From JACJYM01 sp965230495 (GTDB taxonomy: Bacteria > Bacteroidota > Bacteroidia > Chitinophagales > Saprospiraceae), in contig OZ246004.1 in assembly GCA_965230495.1 (NCBI GenBank), positions 3,224,001-3,288,000 of the forward strand: a DNA stretch of 64,000 nt. The letters run 5' to 3'. The notes beneath the pieces were generated by a model. That model saw only the letters and a program-made list of their open reading frames with translations. It searched no databases and had not been told where the DNA came from. How positions within the stretch are numbered: the stretch's first letter is position 1; each line of letters starts with the position of its first letter. Below, in pieces: positions 8,378 through 16,014 of the stretch. Made by a program: the position numbers and the translations under genes.

Positions 8378-8530
8378 TTAATCGTCTATCATATCTTCTT
8401 CCAGAAGCACTCTCATTGAAGGAGTATAATCATCATCGTATTGCCCGTTTTTAACCGCCCAAAAAAAAGAGAATAAAAATCCAAGAGCGATCAGCAAGCT
8501 CAAAGCAATGAGAAGAATTATGATATTCAT
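8378..8530 (-). CDS. ccoS: Cbb3 oxidase assembly protein CcoS
   Basis: A 50-residue protein starting at the ATG at 8530 and ending with TAA at 8378-8380. It is a single helix, MNIIILLIALSLLIALGFLF, followed by SFFWAVKNGQYDD, the conserved CcoS signature (F-x-W-A-x-x-x-G-Q-Y-D-D), and an acidic tail. CcoS is needed to insert heme and copper into the cbb3 catalytic subunit. It begins the ccoS-ccoNO-ccoQ-ccoP-ccoG-ccoH-TauE/SafE operon, downstream of two FNR-like boxes. Confidence 0.92.
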   Translation of the reverse strand: MNIIILLIALSLLIALGFLFSFFWAVKNGQYDDDYTPSMRVLLEEDMIDD

Positions 8531-8638
8531 ATGTTTATTTTCTGTTTTCCTTAATGGACATATAGAACTCGCTAAAAATCATTTTTCTGTTTGTAAAAGA
8601 TATTTTACATGCTCGTTTCATATATTCGATTTACGCCG

Positions 8639-8681
8639 GAAAGATAAAAGCGTAAATATCCTTAGTTAATGACGTGTGTCA
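8639..8681 (-). promoter_or_regulatory. ccoS operon promoter: FNR-like box C1 with -7 element
   Basis: The core TGAC-GTGT-GTCA lies at 8670-8681. On the minus strand, TATCTTTC at 8639-8646 matches the -7 consensus TAnnTTTG except for the last base. Centre-to-centre spacing is 33 bp, a class II activator geometry for CRP/FNR proteins. The ccoS start codon is at 8530, giving a leader of roughly 100 nt. Confidence 0.6.
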
Positions 8682-8691
8682 GTTTATCAAA

Positions 8692-8703
8692 TGATTGATA
8701 TCA
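8692..8703. promoter_or_regulatory. Second FNR-like box C2, exact TGAT-N4-ATCA core
   Basis: TGAT-TGAT-ATCA is the exact core of the classical FNR site. It lies 22 bp (two helical turns) upstream of box C1 relative to ccoS transcription and ends 3 bp before the ccoI stop codon. Same-face tandem placement suggests cooperative binding or a site for a second CRP/FNR family member. Confidence 0.55.
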
Positions 8704-8706
8704 CAA

Positions 8707-11109
8707 TCAGGATTTGGTGGAAAAACTACGCAGTGTAATATGACTCATAATCACACCATAAAGTATAACAGAAATAGAGCTTAAAGGCATTAGGATAGCT
8801 GCAATTATTGGGGATAATACACCGGTAATTGCAAAATACAAACCAATGGTATTATATAGAAAAGCGAGAACAAAAGCACCATAAATTATATACTTGGATT
8901 TTTTGAGATAATCAATAATAGAATAGAGACGATCGAAGTTTTGAGCATTTAGGATAATATCACATGAAGGAGAAAAATTGTTGGTATTATCTGAAATGAC
9001 GATTCCTACATCACTTTGACGCAATGCTCCGGCGTCATTTAAGCCGTCTCCAATCATAAGAACATGATGTTTATTCTTTTGTAATGCTTTAATATAGTTA
9101 AGTTTATCGTTGGGAGATTGATTAAATAAAATAGCTTCTTTTTGAGGAAAGAATGCTTGCATTTTTGGCAAATCTTTGTCATCATCACCTGAGATTAATG
9201 ATAAATGGTGAGTATTTGATAGTTTGTTCAACACATTTTTTGCACCAGTTCTGTAATGATGCTCGATGCAGAACTTTCCCTTATATTTCCCATCTATTTC
9301 GACGTATACTTCTTTGCTGTTAGTACCAGACTTTTGTATTTGATTAAAAATAAACTCTTCAGAGCCTAAACGAAGTTTTGTATTTTGGGAAGTGACGATA
9401 AGCCCTTTACCAATAACTTCTTCAAAACCCTCAATTTCAACAGTTTTGTGATTTGATAAATGGTTGGCAATGGAATTGCTAATGGGATGTGAAGAGTGAT
9501 CACAAGCGGACTTAATTATAGCCAATGAATCAGCATTCAGAAGTGTGCCATGATAACTAATTTTAGCTTTGTGCTGATCCGAAAGAGTACCTGTTTTATC
9601 AAATACAATATGATCTATATCTTGAATATTTTGAATAGTATTAACATTCTTAATAAATACATTCTGTTTGGAAAAAATTCTTAAAATACTTCCGTATGTA
9701 AAAGGTATGGCCAAAGCCAATGCACAAGGACAAGCGACTATTAGAATCGAGGTAACTACAGTAAAAGCGATTTCAGGATTATAAATTTTATAATAAACAA
9801 ATGCTCCTGAAGCCAGCAATATGATAAAATAGACGAAGTACTTACTTAAGCCATCTATAAGTTGATTAGAGCGACTGTTTTGAGTTTTTTTGAACACTTC
9901 ATTATCCCAAAGCTTGATCAGATGTCCTTGAGTCACTTCTTTCTGTACAGAGAGTTTTATCTTTTTTCCCATGTTTCTACCTCCTGCATAGATTAAATCT
10001 TCTTTTGTTTTAGCAATGGCATCTGACTCTCCGGTTACAAAACTGTAATCAATAATAGCGTTGGAACTAAGCAGGATAGAATCAGCGGGGATGATCTGAC
10101 CATGTTTTATTTGTATGTGGTCATCAATACACAATTGGTCTAATGAACTTGAAATCCATTTGTTGTTTTGTCTTTTTAAAACGGAAATAGGAAAATAGGA
10201 TTTGTAGTTTCTTTCAAAGTCTAGCCTGTGGTAGGTAAATTTTTGAAACCACTTCCCGATTAGTAAGAAAAAAACAAACCCTGAAAAACTATCTAGATAA
10301 CCTTCACCAAATCCACTGAGTATATCATATACACTTCTGAAGTATAGTGTAAACATTCCGATTACTATAGGAACATCAAGGTTGAGATGCCCTCTTTTAA
10401 GACTTAACCATGCCGATTTCCAGTATTCCTGACCTGAATAAAGTAGAACAGGAGTAGCTAAAATAATATTGATATAACCGATGTAAAATTTATTAACGGC
10501 ATTTTCAAAACCAAGATATTCAGGAAAACTTAGTAACATGATATTACCAAAAACAAATCCCGCCAACCCTAATTTGTATAATAGAGATTTATCAATATTT
10601 ACATCTTCCCTTGTATCGGTGGCTGAAGAGTGGTTGAGTTCGGGAGGATAACCTAGAGAAGAAAGTAAAGTGGCAAGAGAGCGGAGGGATATTTCATCTT
10701 CAGAAAATTGAATAGTGGCCTTCTTGGATAGAAAATCAACCTTAGAGGAGTGAATACCTTTATTAAACTTATAGATATTTTCTAATAACCAAAGACAGGA
10801 AGAACAATGTATGTCGGGCAATGACAAAGTAATTCTGCCAATTCCATTCTCACGATAGCTTAGTAAATGATTTTTTAATTGTTCATCATCGAGAAATTCA
10901 TAGCTATCTAAAGCTTTGTTTTTTTGACTTAGTCCAGCATTTTCAGAAATGGAATAAAAAGAGGATAAGCCATTTTCTTCTAAAAGACCATATACGGTTT
11001 TACAACCCTGACAACAGAACTTTTTGTCGGATAAATATATTTCACCATTGCAATCATCACCACAATGATCACAGGAATAAGTTATTTTCTTGTCTAATGT
11101 TTTAAACAC
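8707..11109 (-). CDS. ccoI: Copper-translocating P1B-type ATPase CcoI (FixI)
   Basis: An 800-residue heavy-metal ATPase supplying copper for cbb3 assembly. In order: a cysteine-rich N-terminal metal domain (CDHCGDDC, then FCCQGC, residues 14-38), an HMA domain with PDIHCSSCLWLLE, membrane helices, the actuator motif VTGESDA, the transmembrane metal site VACPCALALAIP, the phosphorylation motif FDKTGTLSD, the SHPISNS HP motif and the hinge GDGLNDAGAL. All catalytic elements are intact. The start is GTG at 11109. It overlaps the 3' end of a 35-residue microprotein gene by 8 bp, which suggests translational coupling. The stop lies just before the two FNR-like boxes of the ccoS operon. Confidence 0.95.
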   Translation of the reverse strand: MFKTLDKKITYSCDHCGDDCNGEIYLSDKKFCCQGCKTVYGLLEENGLSSFYSISENAGLSQKNKALDSYEFLDDEQLKNHLLSYRENGIGRITLSLPDIHCSSCLWLLENIYKFNKGIHSSKVDFLSKKATIQFSEDEISLRSLATLLSSLGYPPELNHSSATDTREDVNIDKSLLYKLGLAGFVFGNIMLLSFPEYLGFENAVNKFYIGYINIILATPVLLYSGQEYWKSAWLSLKRGHLNLDVPIVIGMFTLYFRSVYDILSGFGEGYLDSFSGFVFFLLIGKWFQKFTYHRLDFERNYKSYFPISVLKRQNNKWISSSLDQLCIDDHIQIKHGQIIPADSILLSSNAIIDYSFVTGESDAIAKTKEDLIYAGGRNMGKKIKLSVQKEVTQGHLIKLWDNEVFKKTQNSRSNQLIDGLSKYFVYFIILLASGAFVYYKIYNPEIAFTVVTSILIVACPCALALAIPFTYGSILRIFSKQNVFIKNVNTIQNIQDIDHIVFDKTGTLSDQHKAKISYHGTLLNADSLAIIKSACDHSSHPISNSIANHLSNHKTVEIEGFEEVIGKGLIVTSQNTKLRLGSEEFIFNQIQKSGTNSKEVYVEIDGKYKGKFCIEHHYRTGAKNVLNKLSNTHHLSLISGDDDKDLPKMQAFFPQKEAILFNQSPNDKLNYIKALQKNKHHVLMIGDGLNDAGALRQSDVGIVISDNTNNFSPSCDIILNAQNFDRLYSIIDYLKKSKYIIYGAFVLAFLYNTIGLYFAITGVLSPIIAAILMPLSSISVILYGVIMSHITLRSFSTKS

Positions 11110-11209
11110 TCTGTATCAAAAAATAAATCAAAGCCAGTGCTAAACAAACGGAAAGCAACATAAGTGAAAAATGTAAAAGGATGTATTTATTATCATTAAC
11201 TTTTGACAT
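11102..11209 (-). CDS. 35-residue single-helix microprotein overlapping ccoI
   Basis: An ATG at 11209 opens a 35-codon frame ending with TAA at 11102-11104. The peptide is a short polar head (MSKVNDNKYILLHF) followed by one hydrophobic helix and a short tail ending IQSV. Its last codons overlap the GTG start of ccoI by 8 bp in another frame. It is the first frame downstream of FNR-like box D. A bitopic oxidase- or ATPase-associated microprotein is plausible; I do not recognise a family. Existence rests on start codon, topology and coupling geometry. Confidence 0.5.
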   Translation of the reverse strand: MSKVNDNKYILLHFSLMLLSVCLALALIYFLIQSV

Positions 11210-11228
11210 GATATTGACATTTATGTTA

Positions 11229-11271
11229 CAAATGTCGAATGTGATCTAAGCTATTAAAATGACACCCATCA
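11229..11271 (-). promoter_or_regulatory. FNR-like box D with -7 element, upstream of microprotein-ccoI
   Basis: The core TGAC-ACCC-ATCA lies at 11260-11271, flanked by A and T. On the minus strand, GACATTTG at 11229-11236 carries A-n-n-TTTG of the TAnnTTTG -7 element. Box and -7 are 33 bp apart centre to centre, the same as at boxes A and C1. The first downstream start codon is at 11209. Confidence 0.55.
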
Positions 11272-11304
11272 TTTTTAATAATGATATATTACCGAGTATC
11301 GTCT

Positions 11305-12345
11305 TTAGTACGGTAGTTTTTCCAATTCTTCCTTTTTCAACAGAATTATTTCACCACTTTTGACTTCTACCAATTTTTCAGATTTAAAATCTGACAATGT
11401 TCTGATGGTAGTTTCTTTAGCTACACCAGCTAAACTGGCTAATTCATCTCTAGTAATATGAAAACTATCGGAACTTACTTTTTTCGAATAGTCGACTAAA
11501 GAGGTTGCTACCTTTTTTCGTACGCTGCCGTAAGCCAATTGGATCAATTTTGACTCCGTTTCTATAGTATCGTTGGCAAGCAAATTTAGAAATCGGGTAG
11601 AGAAGTCACGATCGTTATATAAAAGTACTTGAAAGTCATCATTTGGAATTAATTGTAGCGTGCAGTCCGAAGTAGCAATAGCAGAATCACTATATTGTTT
11701 GTTTTGGATCAGTGGAAGGTATCCAAAATAATCTCCTTTTGAGAATATATGGGTGGTTAGTTCCTTTCCCAGCTCATTAGTTTGATAACAACGTACGTTC
11801 CCTTCTGCGATATAAAACAACCACTTAGGGTACTCTCCCTCCCTGTAAATATTGGACTTGATGTTATATGTTCTAACTTCTTTATTTTGTGACAACTCTT
11901 GAAATGATTCCAAAGCTTTGGCCTCGTTATATATATGCTTAATTCCAGATTCCTTGTTTACCAGAGAGGCATATTTTTCTGCCTTTTTAAGTCTGATTTC
12001 AATTACTTCTAATAACTGTACGTCATCAAAAGGTTTAGTGATATAGTCGTCTGCCCCTAGCACCATGCCTTTACGTAGATCCTCTTTATCAGCTTTAGCT
12101 GTGAGAAATATAAAAGGGGTTTGGTTGAGTACGGGAGTCTTATCTAAGATCTTCAATACGCCATACCCATCTAATCTAGGCATCATGATGTCACAAATTA
12201 TTAGATCAGGAAGAAACTCTTTTGCAATTCTAACTCCATCTATTCCATCAACCGCTTCTTTAGTTTGATAACCGGAAAGTCCTAGAATTTCCACTAGATT
12301 TTCTCTTATTTCCAGATTATCTTCTATAACTAATATTTTTTTCAT
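11305..12345 (-). CDS. Response regulator fusing a receiver domain to a CRP/FNR-type module
   Basis: A 346-residue regulator. Residues 1-120 are a receiver domain with acidic residues E8 and D9, phospho-acceptor D52 (LIICDIMMPRLDG), T82 and K104 (DYITKPF). Residues about 150-270 are a cyclic-nucleotide-type beta-barrel (YREGEYPKWLFYIAEGNVR, FSKGDYFGYLPLI). Residues about 275-346 are a Crp-type winged helix-turn-helix with ITRDELASLAGVAKETTIR; the E-x-x-x-R of the recognition helix fits TGA/TCA half-sites. No FNR iron-sulfur cysteine cluster is seen. It lies 8 bp after the FixL-like kinase gene and upstream of ccoI. It looks like FixJ and FixK merged: phosphorylation input, FNR-like output. 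Its targets, inferred here, are the five boxes of this island. Confidence 0.93.
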   Translation of the reverse strand: MKKILVIEDNLEIRENLVEILGLSGYQTKEAVDGIDGVRIAKEFLPDLIICDIMMPRLDGYGVLKILDKTPVLNQTPFIFLTAKADKEDLRKGMVLGADDYITKPFDDVQLLEVIEIRLKKAEKYASLVNKESGIKHIYNEAKALESFQELSQNKEVRTYNIKSNIYREGEYPKWLFYIAEGNVRCYQTNELGKELTTHIFSKGDYFGYLPLIQNKQYSDSAIATSDCTLQLIPNDDFQVLLYNDRDFSTRFLNLLANDTIETESKLIQLAYGSVRKKVATSLVDYSKKVSSDSFHITRDELASLAGVAKETTIRTLSDFKSEKLVEVKSGEIILLKKEELEKLPY

Positions 12346-12352
12346 TTTTGAA

Positions 12353-13561
12353 CTAGTTTCTTGATTTTTGATAAGGGATATTTACTGTAAATACTGTTTC
12401 TTTTTCAGGGATAGACTCAAATGATATATGACCACTAAGGATGTCTAAATACTGTAACACAATACTTAAACCTAGACCAGTACCTTGAATATTTTCAACG
12501 TTTTTCGCTCTAAAGAATCTTGTAAAGAGATGTTTTTGATCGTCATTTGGAATACCAATCCCATAGTTTTTTACTGAAATAGACAGGTGTTCTTTGAGAA
12601 AAGAATATGTTATTTCTATCGTTGTGTTTTCATAGCTATATTTGATGGCATTAGAGATCAAATTAAACAAAATGTTTTTTACAATTCTTCTGTCAGACAC
12701 AAATTCTTTTGGCATGCCAACTGGAGTAACCTTAAGGACTTTGTCACTCTTTAGCATGATTTTACAATCTCTTGTAATTTCCATGAAAAGATTATCTAAG
12801 GGTATAGATTCATAGATGGCTTCGACCTTGTTTTCTTCTAATTTATTTAAGGACAAAAAATCATTCAAAATACCTGTTAAACTGCTAACTGAAGATTTAA
12901 TTCGGTCAATGTGTTTTGCTCTTTTTTCTTGCTCTTCGGCTTTTTCGTATTTGGAGATCAATGATGCAGAAGAAAGTATTGAGGCCAAAGGTGTACGAAA
13001 TTCGTGTGAAGCCATAGAAACAAAACGCGATTTGAGACTTCCCAACTCTTTTTCTTTTTCAAGGGCTTTTCTAAGATCTTTTTCTTTTTTCAGAAGCTTG
13101 TTAGCGACATTTTCAAGTTGATAAGTTCTTTCTGTCACAATTTCTTCCAGATTTTCGTTTGTCCTTTTTAATTCATTTTGGGCTTTACGGACATCGGTTA
13201 AATCATGGATTACACCGGTAAACATGATTCTGTCGTTTAGAACGACTTCGCTCACAGCAAGGCGAAAAGGAAAGGATTCTCCACTCTTTTTTCGCCCTAT
13301 TACTTCCCTTCCAATCCCAATAATATGAGGTTCTTTGGTTCTTAAATATCTCTTCAAATGGTCATCATGAGCTTCTTTGTCCGGAGGGTTCATTAATATT
13401 TTGACATTTTGACCCAATAGTTCTTCCTTTTTATATTCGAACAACTTGGCAGCGGCGGAATTGAGTTTTTCAATGATACCTCTATCATTAATATTTATGA
13501 TGCCATCTATTGCGGTTTCAATAATGGCTTCCAACATATGTATGAACTCTTCTTTCTCCAT
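12353..13561 (-). CDS. FixL-like heme-PAS oxygen-sensing histidine kinase
   Basis: A 402-residue soluble kinase without membrane helices. Residues about 8-125 are a PAS domain matching FixL closely: the run HDDHLKRY, then HIIGIGREVIGRKKSG, places H65, R71, H79 and R85 at the same spacing as Bradyrhizobium FixL H200 (heme ligand), R206, H214 and R220 (oxygen-responsive arginine). A coiled coil at about 125-175 leads to the HisKA domain with H186 (SMASHEFRTPLASIL). The HATPase domain has N-box NLISNAIKYSY, GIGIPNDD and GTGLGLSIV. It should bind heme, sense oxygen or NO and phosphorylate the adjacent REC-CRP regulator. A perfect -7 element lies 27 bp upstream of its start. Confidence 0.93.
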   Translation of the reverse strand: MEKEEFIHMLEAIIETAIDGIININDRGIIEKLNSAAAKLFEYKKEELLGQNVKILMNPPDKEAHDDHLKRYLRTKEPHIIGIGREVIGRKKSGESFPFRLAVSEVVLNDRIMFTGVIHDLTDVRKAQNELKRTNENLEEIVTERTYQLENVANKLLKKEKDLRKALEKEKELGSLKSRFVSMASHEFRTPLASILSSASLISKYEKAEEQEKRAKHIDRIKSSVSSLTGILNDFLSLNKLEENKVEAIYESIPLDNLFMEITRDCKIMLKSDKVLKVTPVGMPKEFVSDRRIVKNILFNLISNAIKYSYENTTIEITYSFLKEHLSISVKNYGIGIPNDDQKHLFTRFFRAKNVENIQGTGLGLSIVLQYLDILSGHISFESIPEKETVFTVNIPYQKSRN

Positions 13562-13587
13562 GTTATTACTATCGAATCATATACGCA

Positions 13588-13595
13588 CAAAGATA
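13588..13595 (-). promoter_or_regulatory. -7 element of the kinase-regulator operon
   Basis: Read on the minus strand this is TATCTTTG, a perfect TAnnTTTG match, 27 bp upstream of the kinase start codon at 13561. I see no clear TTG at -33. FNR-like box B (13634-13645) lies 48 bp upstream centre to centre, so autoregulation of the kinase operon from that box is possible but not at the spacing seen elsewhere. Confidence 0.55.
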
Positions 13596-13633
13596 GTTTA
13601 GTTTTGTCTATTGATTTATCTCATTGAGATACA

Positions 13634-13645
13634 TGATGCAGGTCA
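13634..13645 (+). promoter_or_regulatory. FNR-like box B upstream of the CBS-Usp operon
   Basis: The core TGAT-GCAG-GTCA is flanked by A and T. It is 47 bp upstream of the preferred start of the CBS gene at 13692. A partial -7 element (GGATATTG at 13668-13675) lies 32 bp away. The box would fall inside the gene if the TTG at 13611 were used, which is a reason to prefer the later start. Confidence 0.5.
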
Positions 13646-13691
13646 TTCGCTTTTATTACACGATGAAGGATATTGCATAAAAAATAGAAGT

Positions 13692-14135
13692 ATGAACTTA
13701 TTAGATCCTATATCTACAATAATGACCACAGACTTGAAAACTTTAGGTCCCGATGATAGTGTGGCAACGGCAAAAAAAATATTTGATAACACAAGAATTC
13801 ATCACATTCCTGTTGTTGAAAACGACAAACTTGTTGGGTTAGTAAGTAAATCTGACTACTTATTCTTTAGAAGAGGTTTTTTAGATACTAGTTCAGATAA
13901 GAATGTTGAAGAGGTACGAATGTACAATTACCAGATATCACACTTGATGACCTCTGGAATAGCAAAAATGGAACCGGATCAAAGAATTAATGTAGCCCTT
14001 GAAATTTTTAAGGAAAACTTATTTCATGCCATTCCTGTAGTGGACGAAAGGGATACTTTACTGGGAATAGTAACTACGTATGATATTATTAAACACTTGT
14101 CAGAAGATAAAAAGGCAGAATCTGTATATCAATAA
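13692..14135 (+). CDS. Two-CBS-domain protein (paralogue of 2006-2419)
   Basis: A 147-residue CBS-pair protein starting at ATG 13692 (MNLLDPISTIMTTDLKTL). A reading frame continues upstream to a TTG at 13611, but that stretch contains FNR-like box B and encodes nothing family-like. CBS1 covers about residues 7-60 (IMTTDLKTLGP, HHIPVVENDKLVGLVSKSD). CBS2 covers about 85-140 (LMTSGIAKM, HAIPVVDERDTLLGIVTTYD). Each half keeps the terminal nucleotide-contact aspartate. The following Usp gene starts 43 bp after its stop. It is probably an adenylate-responsive partner in the same oxygen-linked programme as its paralogue. Confidence 0.88.
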   Translation: MNLLDPISTIMTTDLKTLGPDDSVATAKKIFDNTRIHHIPVVENDKLVGLVSKSDYLFFRRGFLDTSSDKNVEEVRMYNYQISHLMTSGIAKMEPDQRINVALEIFKENLFHAIPVVDERDTLLGIVTTYDIIKHLSEDKKAESVYQ

Positions 14136-14178
14136 CTTGAATTCATAGATTGTATTCTAACTATTAAATAAAGGTAAT

Positions 14179-15228
14179 ATGAAAATAGAAGTATTTGGGA
14201 CGAAGAGCTCAACATACGAGCTAGTCAAAGACTTAATAGAAAAGGTTCTAAATAAAGCCGATATTACTTATGAACTGGTGGAAGTAACCGAAATGGATCA
14301 ACTCATTAAGGACGATATAGAGTCCGTACCGGCAGTTAGAATCAATAACGGAGAAACTTTTTATATAGGTAAGAATGGAGATTTTAATAAAAGTTTAAGA
14401 TCAACGATTAATTACATTCTCTCTAATAAAAATTTTGGTTCGCTACCTAAAATATTATTACCTATTGATTTTTCTGAAGCCTCTATGAATGCCATGTTTT
14501 ATGGACATCGTTTGGCTACAGATTTGTCTAGAGTAACTATCATACTTCATGCTTACTTGCCTAAGATTAGTACTTTGGAACCACAGGATATTTATGAAGA
14601 ACAGTACGGTGCAGAGAAAGAAAAATTTGAGGTAATTGTTAATGAACTTGACAAAGACTGGAATAGCGATATGTTAAAAGTTCCATTTGTAGAGGGAGTT
14701 TATAAATCAGGATTCCCATTAGATGTAATTTCCGAAACTGTCGACGATAAGAATATTTCCATGGTGGTATTAGGTACTACTGGAGAAAATCATGACATCT
14801 TAAATAGAATATTTGGATCGGTATCTCTTGATTTATTATATAAAAGTAAACAGCCAGTATTGGCAGTGCCACTAGAAGCTAAGTATAAAGGGATTAAGAA
14901 TATTCTGATGTCATGCGAATCTAAAGATTTTTTGAAGAATGAAGAAGTAGAAGTTCTGGCAAAAACATTGAAAGCTCGAATCCATTTTGCCCATGTAGTC
15001 AATGATATAAATCCACAATTAAACACCAAATTTGGAGACCCTCCTGTGGTTGAGATAAAGCACAACAATATTGCCAGAGGTATAGTGGAATATGCTCAGG
15101 AGAATCACATTGATCTTATTGTGGTGAATAGAAAGAAGAAGTCATTCTTAGAAAAACTAATTACCCCTAGAGTAACAGCAGATTTGGTATCCTTATCAAA
15201 GATTCCAATTATGGCAGTTGGAGGCTAA
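14179..15228 (+). CDS. Cysteine-less thioredoxin-like domain fused to tandem Usp domains
   Basis: A 349-residue three-domain protein. Residues 1-80 resemble the small TM0996/MTH895-type thioredoxins (MKIEVFGTKSSTYELVKDLI, then VTEMDQLIKDDIESVPAVRI, including the cis-proline after VP). The two active-site cysteines expected after the GT turn are S and Y here. Residues about 92-235 are a Usp domain with its nucleotide loop (GTTGENHDILNRIFGSVS). Residues about 240-349 are a second Usp domain whose loop is degenerate (NRKKKSFLEKLITPRV). It is the last gene of the CBS-Usp operon controlled from box B. The thioredoxin module probably acts in binding rather than redox chemistry. Confidence 0.85.
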   Translation: MKIEVFGTKSSTYELVKDLIEKVLNKADITYELVEVTEMDQLIKDDIESVPAVRINNGETFYIGKNGDFNKSLRSTINYILSNKNFGSLPKILLPIDFSEASMNAMFYGHRLATDLSRVTIILHAYLPKISTLEPQDIYEEQYGAEKEKFEVIVNELDKDWNSDMLKVPFVEGVYKSGFPLDVISETVDDKNISMVVLGTTGENHDILNRIFGSVSLDLLYKSKQPVLAVPLEAKYKGIKNILMSCESKDFLKNEEVEVLAKTLKARIHFAHVVNDINPQLNTKFGDPPVVEIKHNNIARGIVEYAQENHIDLIVVNRKKKSFLEKLITPRVTADLVSLSKIPIMAVGG

Positions 15229-15302
15229 GAAGTACAATAATAGAATCTGAAGGAGCCTTATTTGTAATTAACATAGAAAAGAAAGTTAAGAAGAAAACAT
15301 CA

Positions 15303-16013
15303 CTATCTTCCAATTACAAAAACGGCTGGTCTTTTGTGAAATTGACGTAGGTCAAGTTTTTTCCAATCAGAAATACCAAGTCTTATATTTTCTTCAGAAG
15401 GGGCATTGATATCAATTGACATTGATACTTGTGTACGAGGAGCTAATACTTGTATCATGACTTCTAAAACAAATTGATTTCTATAGGGAGCCTCAATAAA
15501 TATATGGGAGGTGCCTGTTCGCTCTACATCTTTTTGAATAGATTTTAGCTGTTGAGCAAGTTTATCTTTTTTATTACTTAGGTATCCATGAAATTCGAAA
15601 TTCTGTCCATTGAATCCTGAAGCCATAAGAGCTAAAATTATTGATGAAGGACCTACTAAAGGGACTACTTTAATTTTTTGTAGATGGGCAAATGATATGA
15701 TTGCAGCTCCGGGATCTGCAATTCCCGGGCACCCTGCTTCAGAAAGGATGCCAACATCATAACCGGTATCAATAGCCGAAAGGGTAAGTCGTTCAATCTC
15801 TTCAAAATCATTTTCTCCGGGTAATTCCCAGATATGGATTTCGGGTATGGGTGTGGGGTGCTGGATATTTTTAAAGTATGCACGTGCAGTTTTCGCCCTC
15901 TCCACTATAAAATGTTTAATTTCTCTAGTTTTACGAAGCGTTTCCTCAGGAATATGGTCAATGTTTTCTGAATAAATGGGTACCGGTAAAAGAAATATCT
16001 GGCCCTTTTTCAT
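15303..16013 (-). CDS. Tetrapyrrole-methylase-fold SAM methyltransferase (RsmI-like)
   Basis: A 236-residue protein with the fold of RsmI, the 16S rRNA C1402 ribose methyltransferase. Visible motifs are LLPVPIYSENIDHIP at the N-terminus, GILSEAGCPGIADPGA (the SAM-site loop of the RsmI group) and LVGPSSIILALMASGFNG. It differs from true RsmI at the N-terminus, where the usual VATPIGNLxD is replaced, and in the C-terminal half. It is therefore probably the second, uncharacterised RsmI-like paralogue found in Bacteroidota. It starts 1 bp after the stop of the pseudouridine synthase gene, so the two RNA-modification genes form an operon. Confidence 0.85.
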   Translation of the reverse strand: MKKGQIFLLPVPIYSENIDHIPEETLRKTREIKHFIVERAKTARAYFKNIQHPTPIPEIHIWELPGENDFEEIERLTLSAIDTGYDVGILSEAGCPGIADPGAAIISFAHLQKIKVVPLVGPSSIILALMASGFNGQNFEFHGYLSNKKDKLAQQLKSIQKDVERTGTSHIFIEAPYRNQFVLEVMIQVLAPRTQVSMSIDINAPSEENIRLGISDWKKLDLRQFHKRPAVFVIGR

Positions 16014-16014
16014 A

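Noticed and set aside
8686..8699. ATCAA-N4-TTGAT inverted repeat overlapping box C2
   Set aside because: The half-sites point the opposite way from FNR/CRP sites; the overlapping TGAT-TGAT-ATCA gives the better explanation.
13611..13691. N-terminal extension of the CBS protein from a TTG
   Set aside because: The extension covers FNR-like box B, has no family similarity, and an ATG at 13692 gives a normal CBS-protein start.
15229..15302. Terminator between the convergent Usp and methylase genes
   Set aside because: No stable hairpin with a T-tract is visible in the gap.
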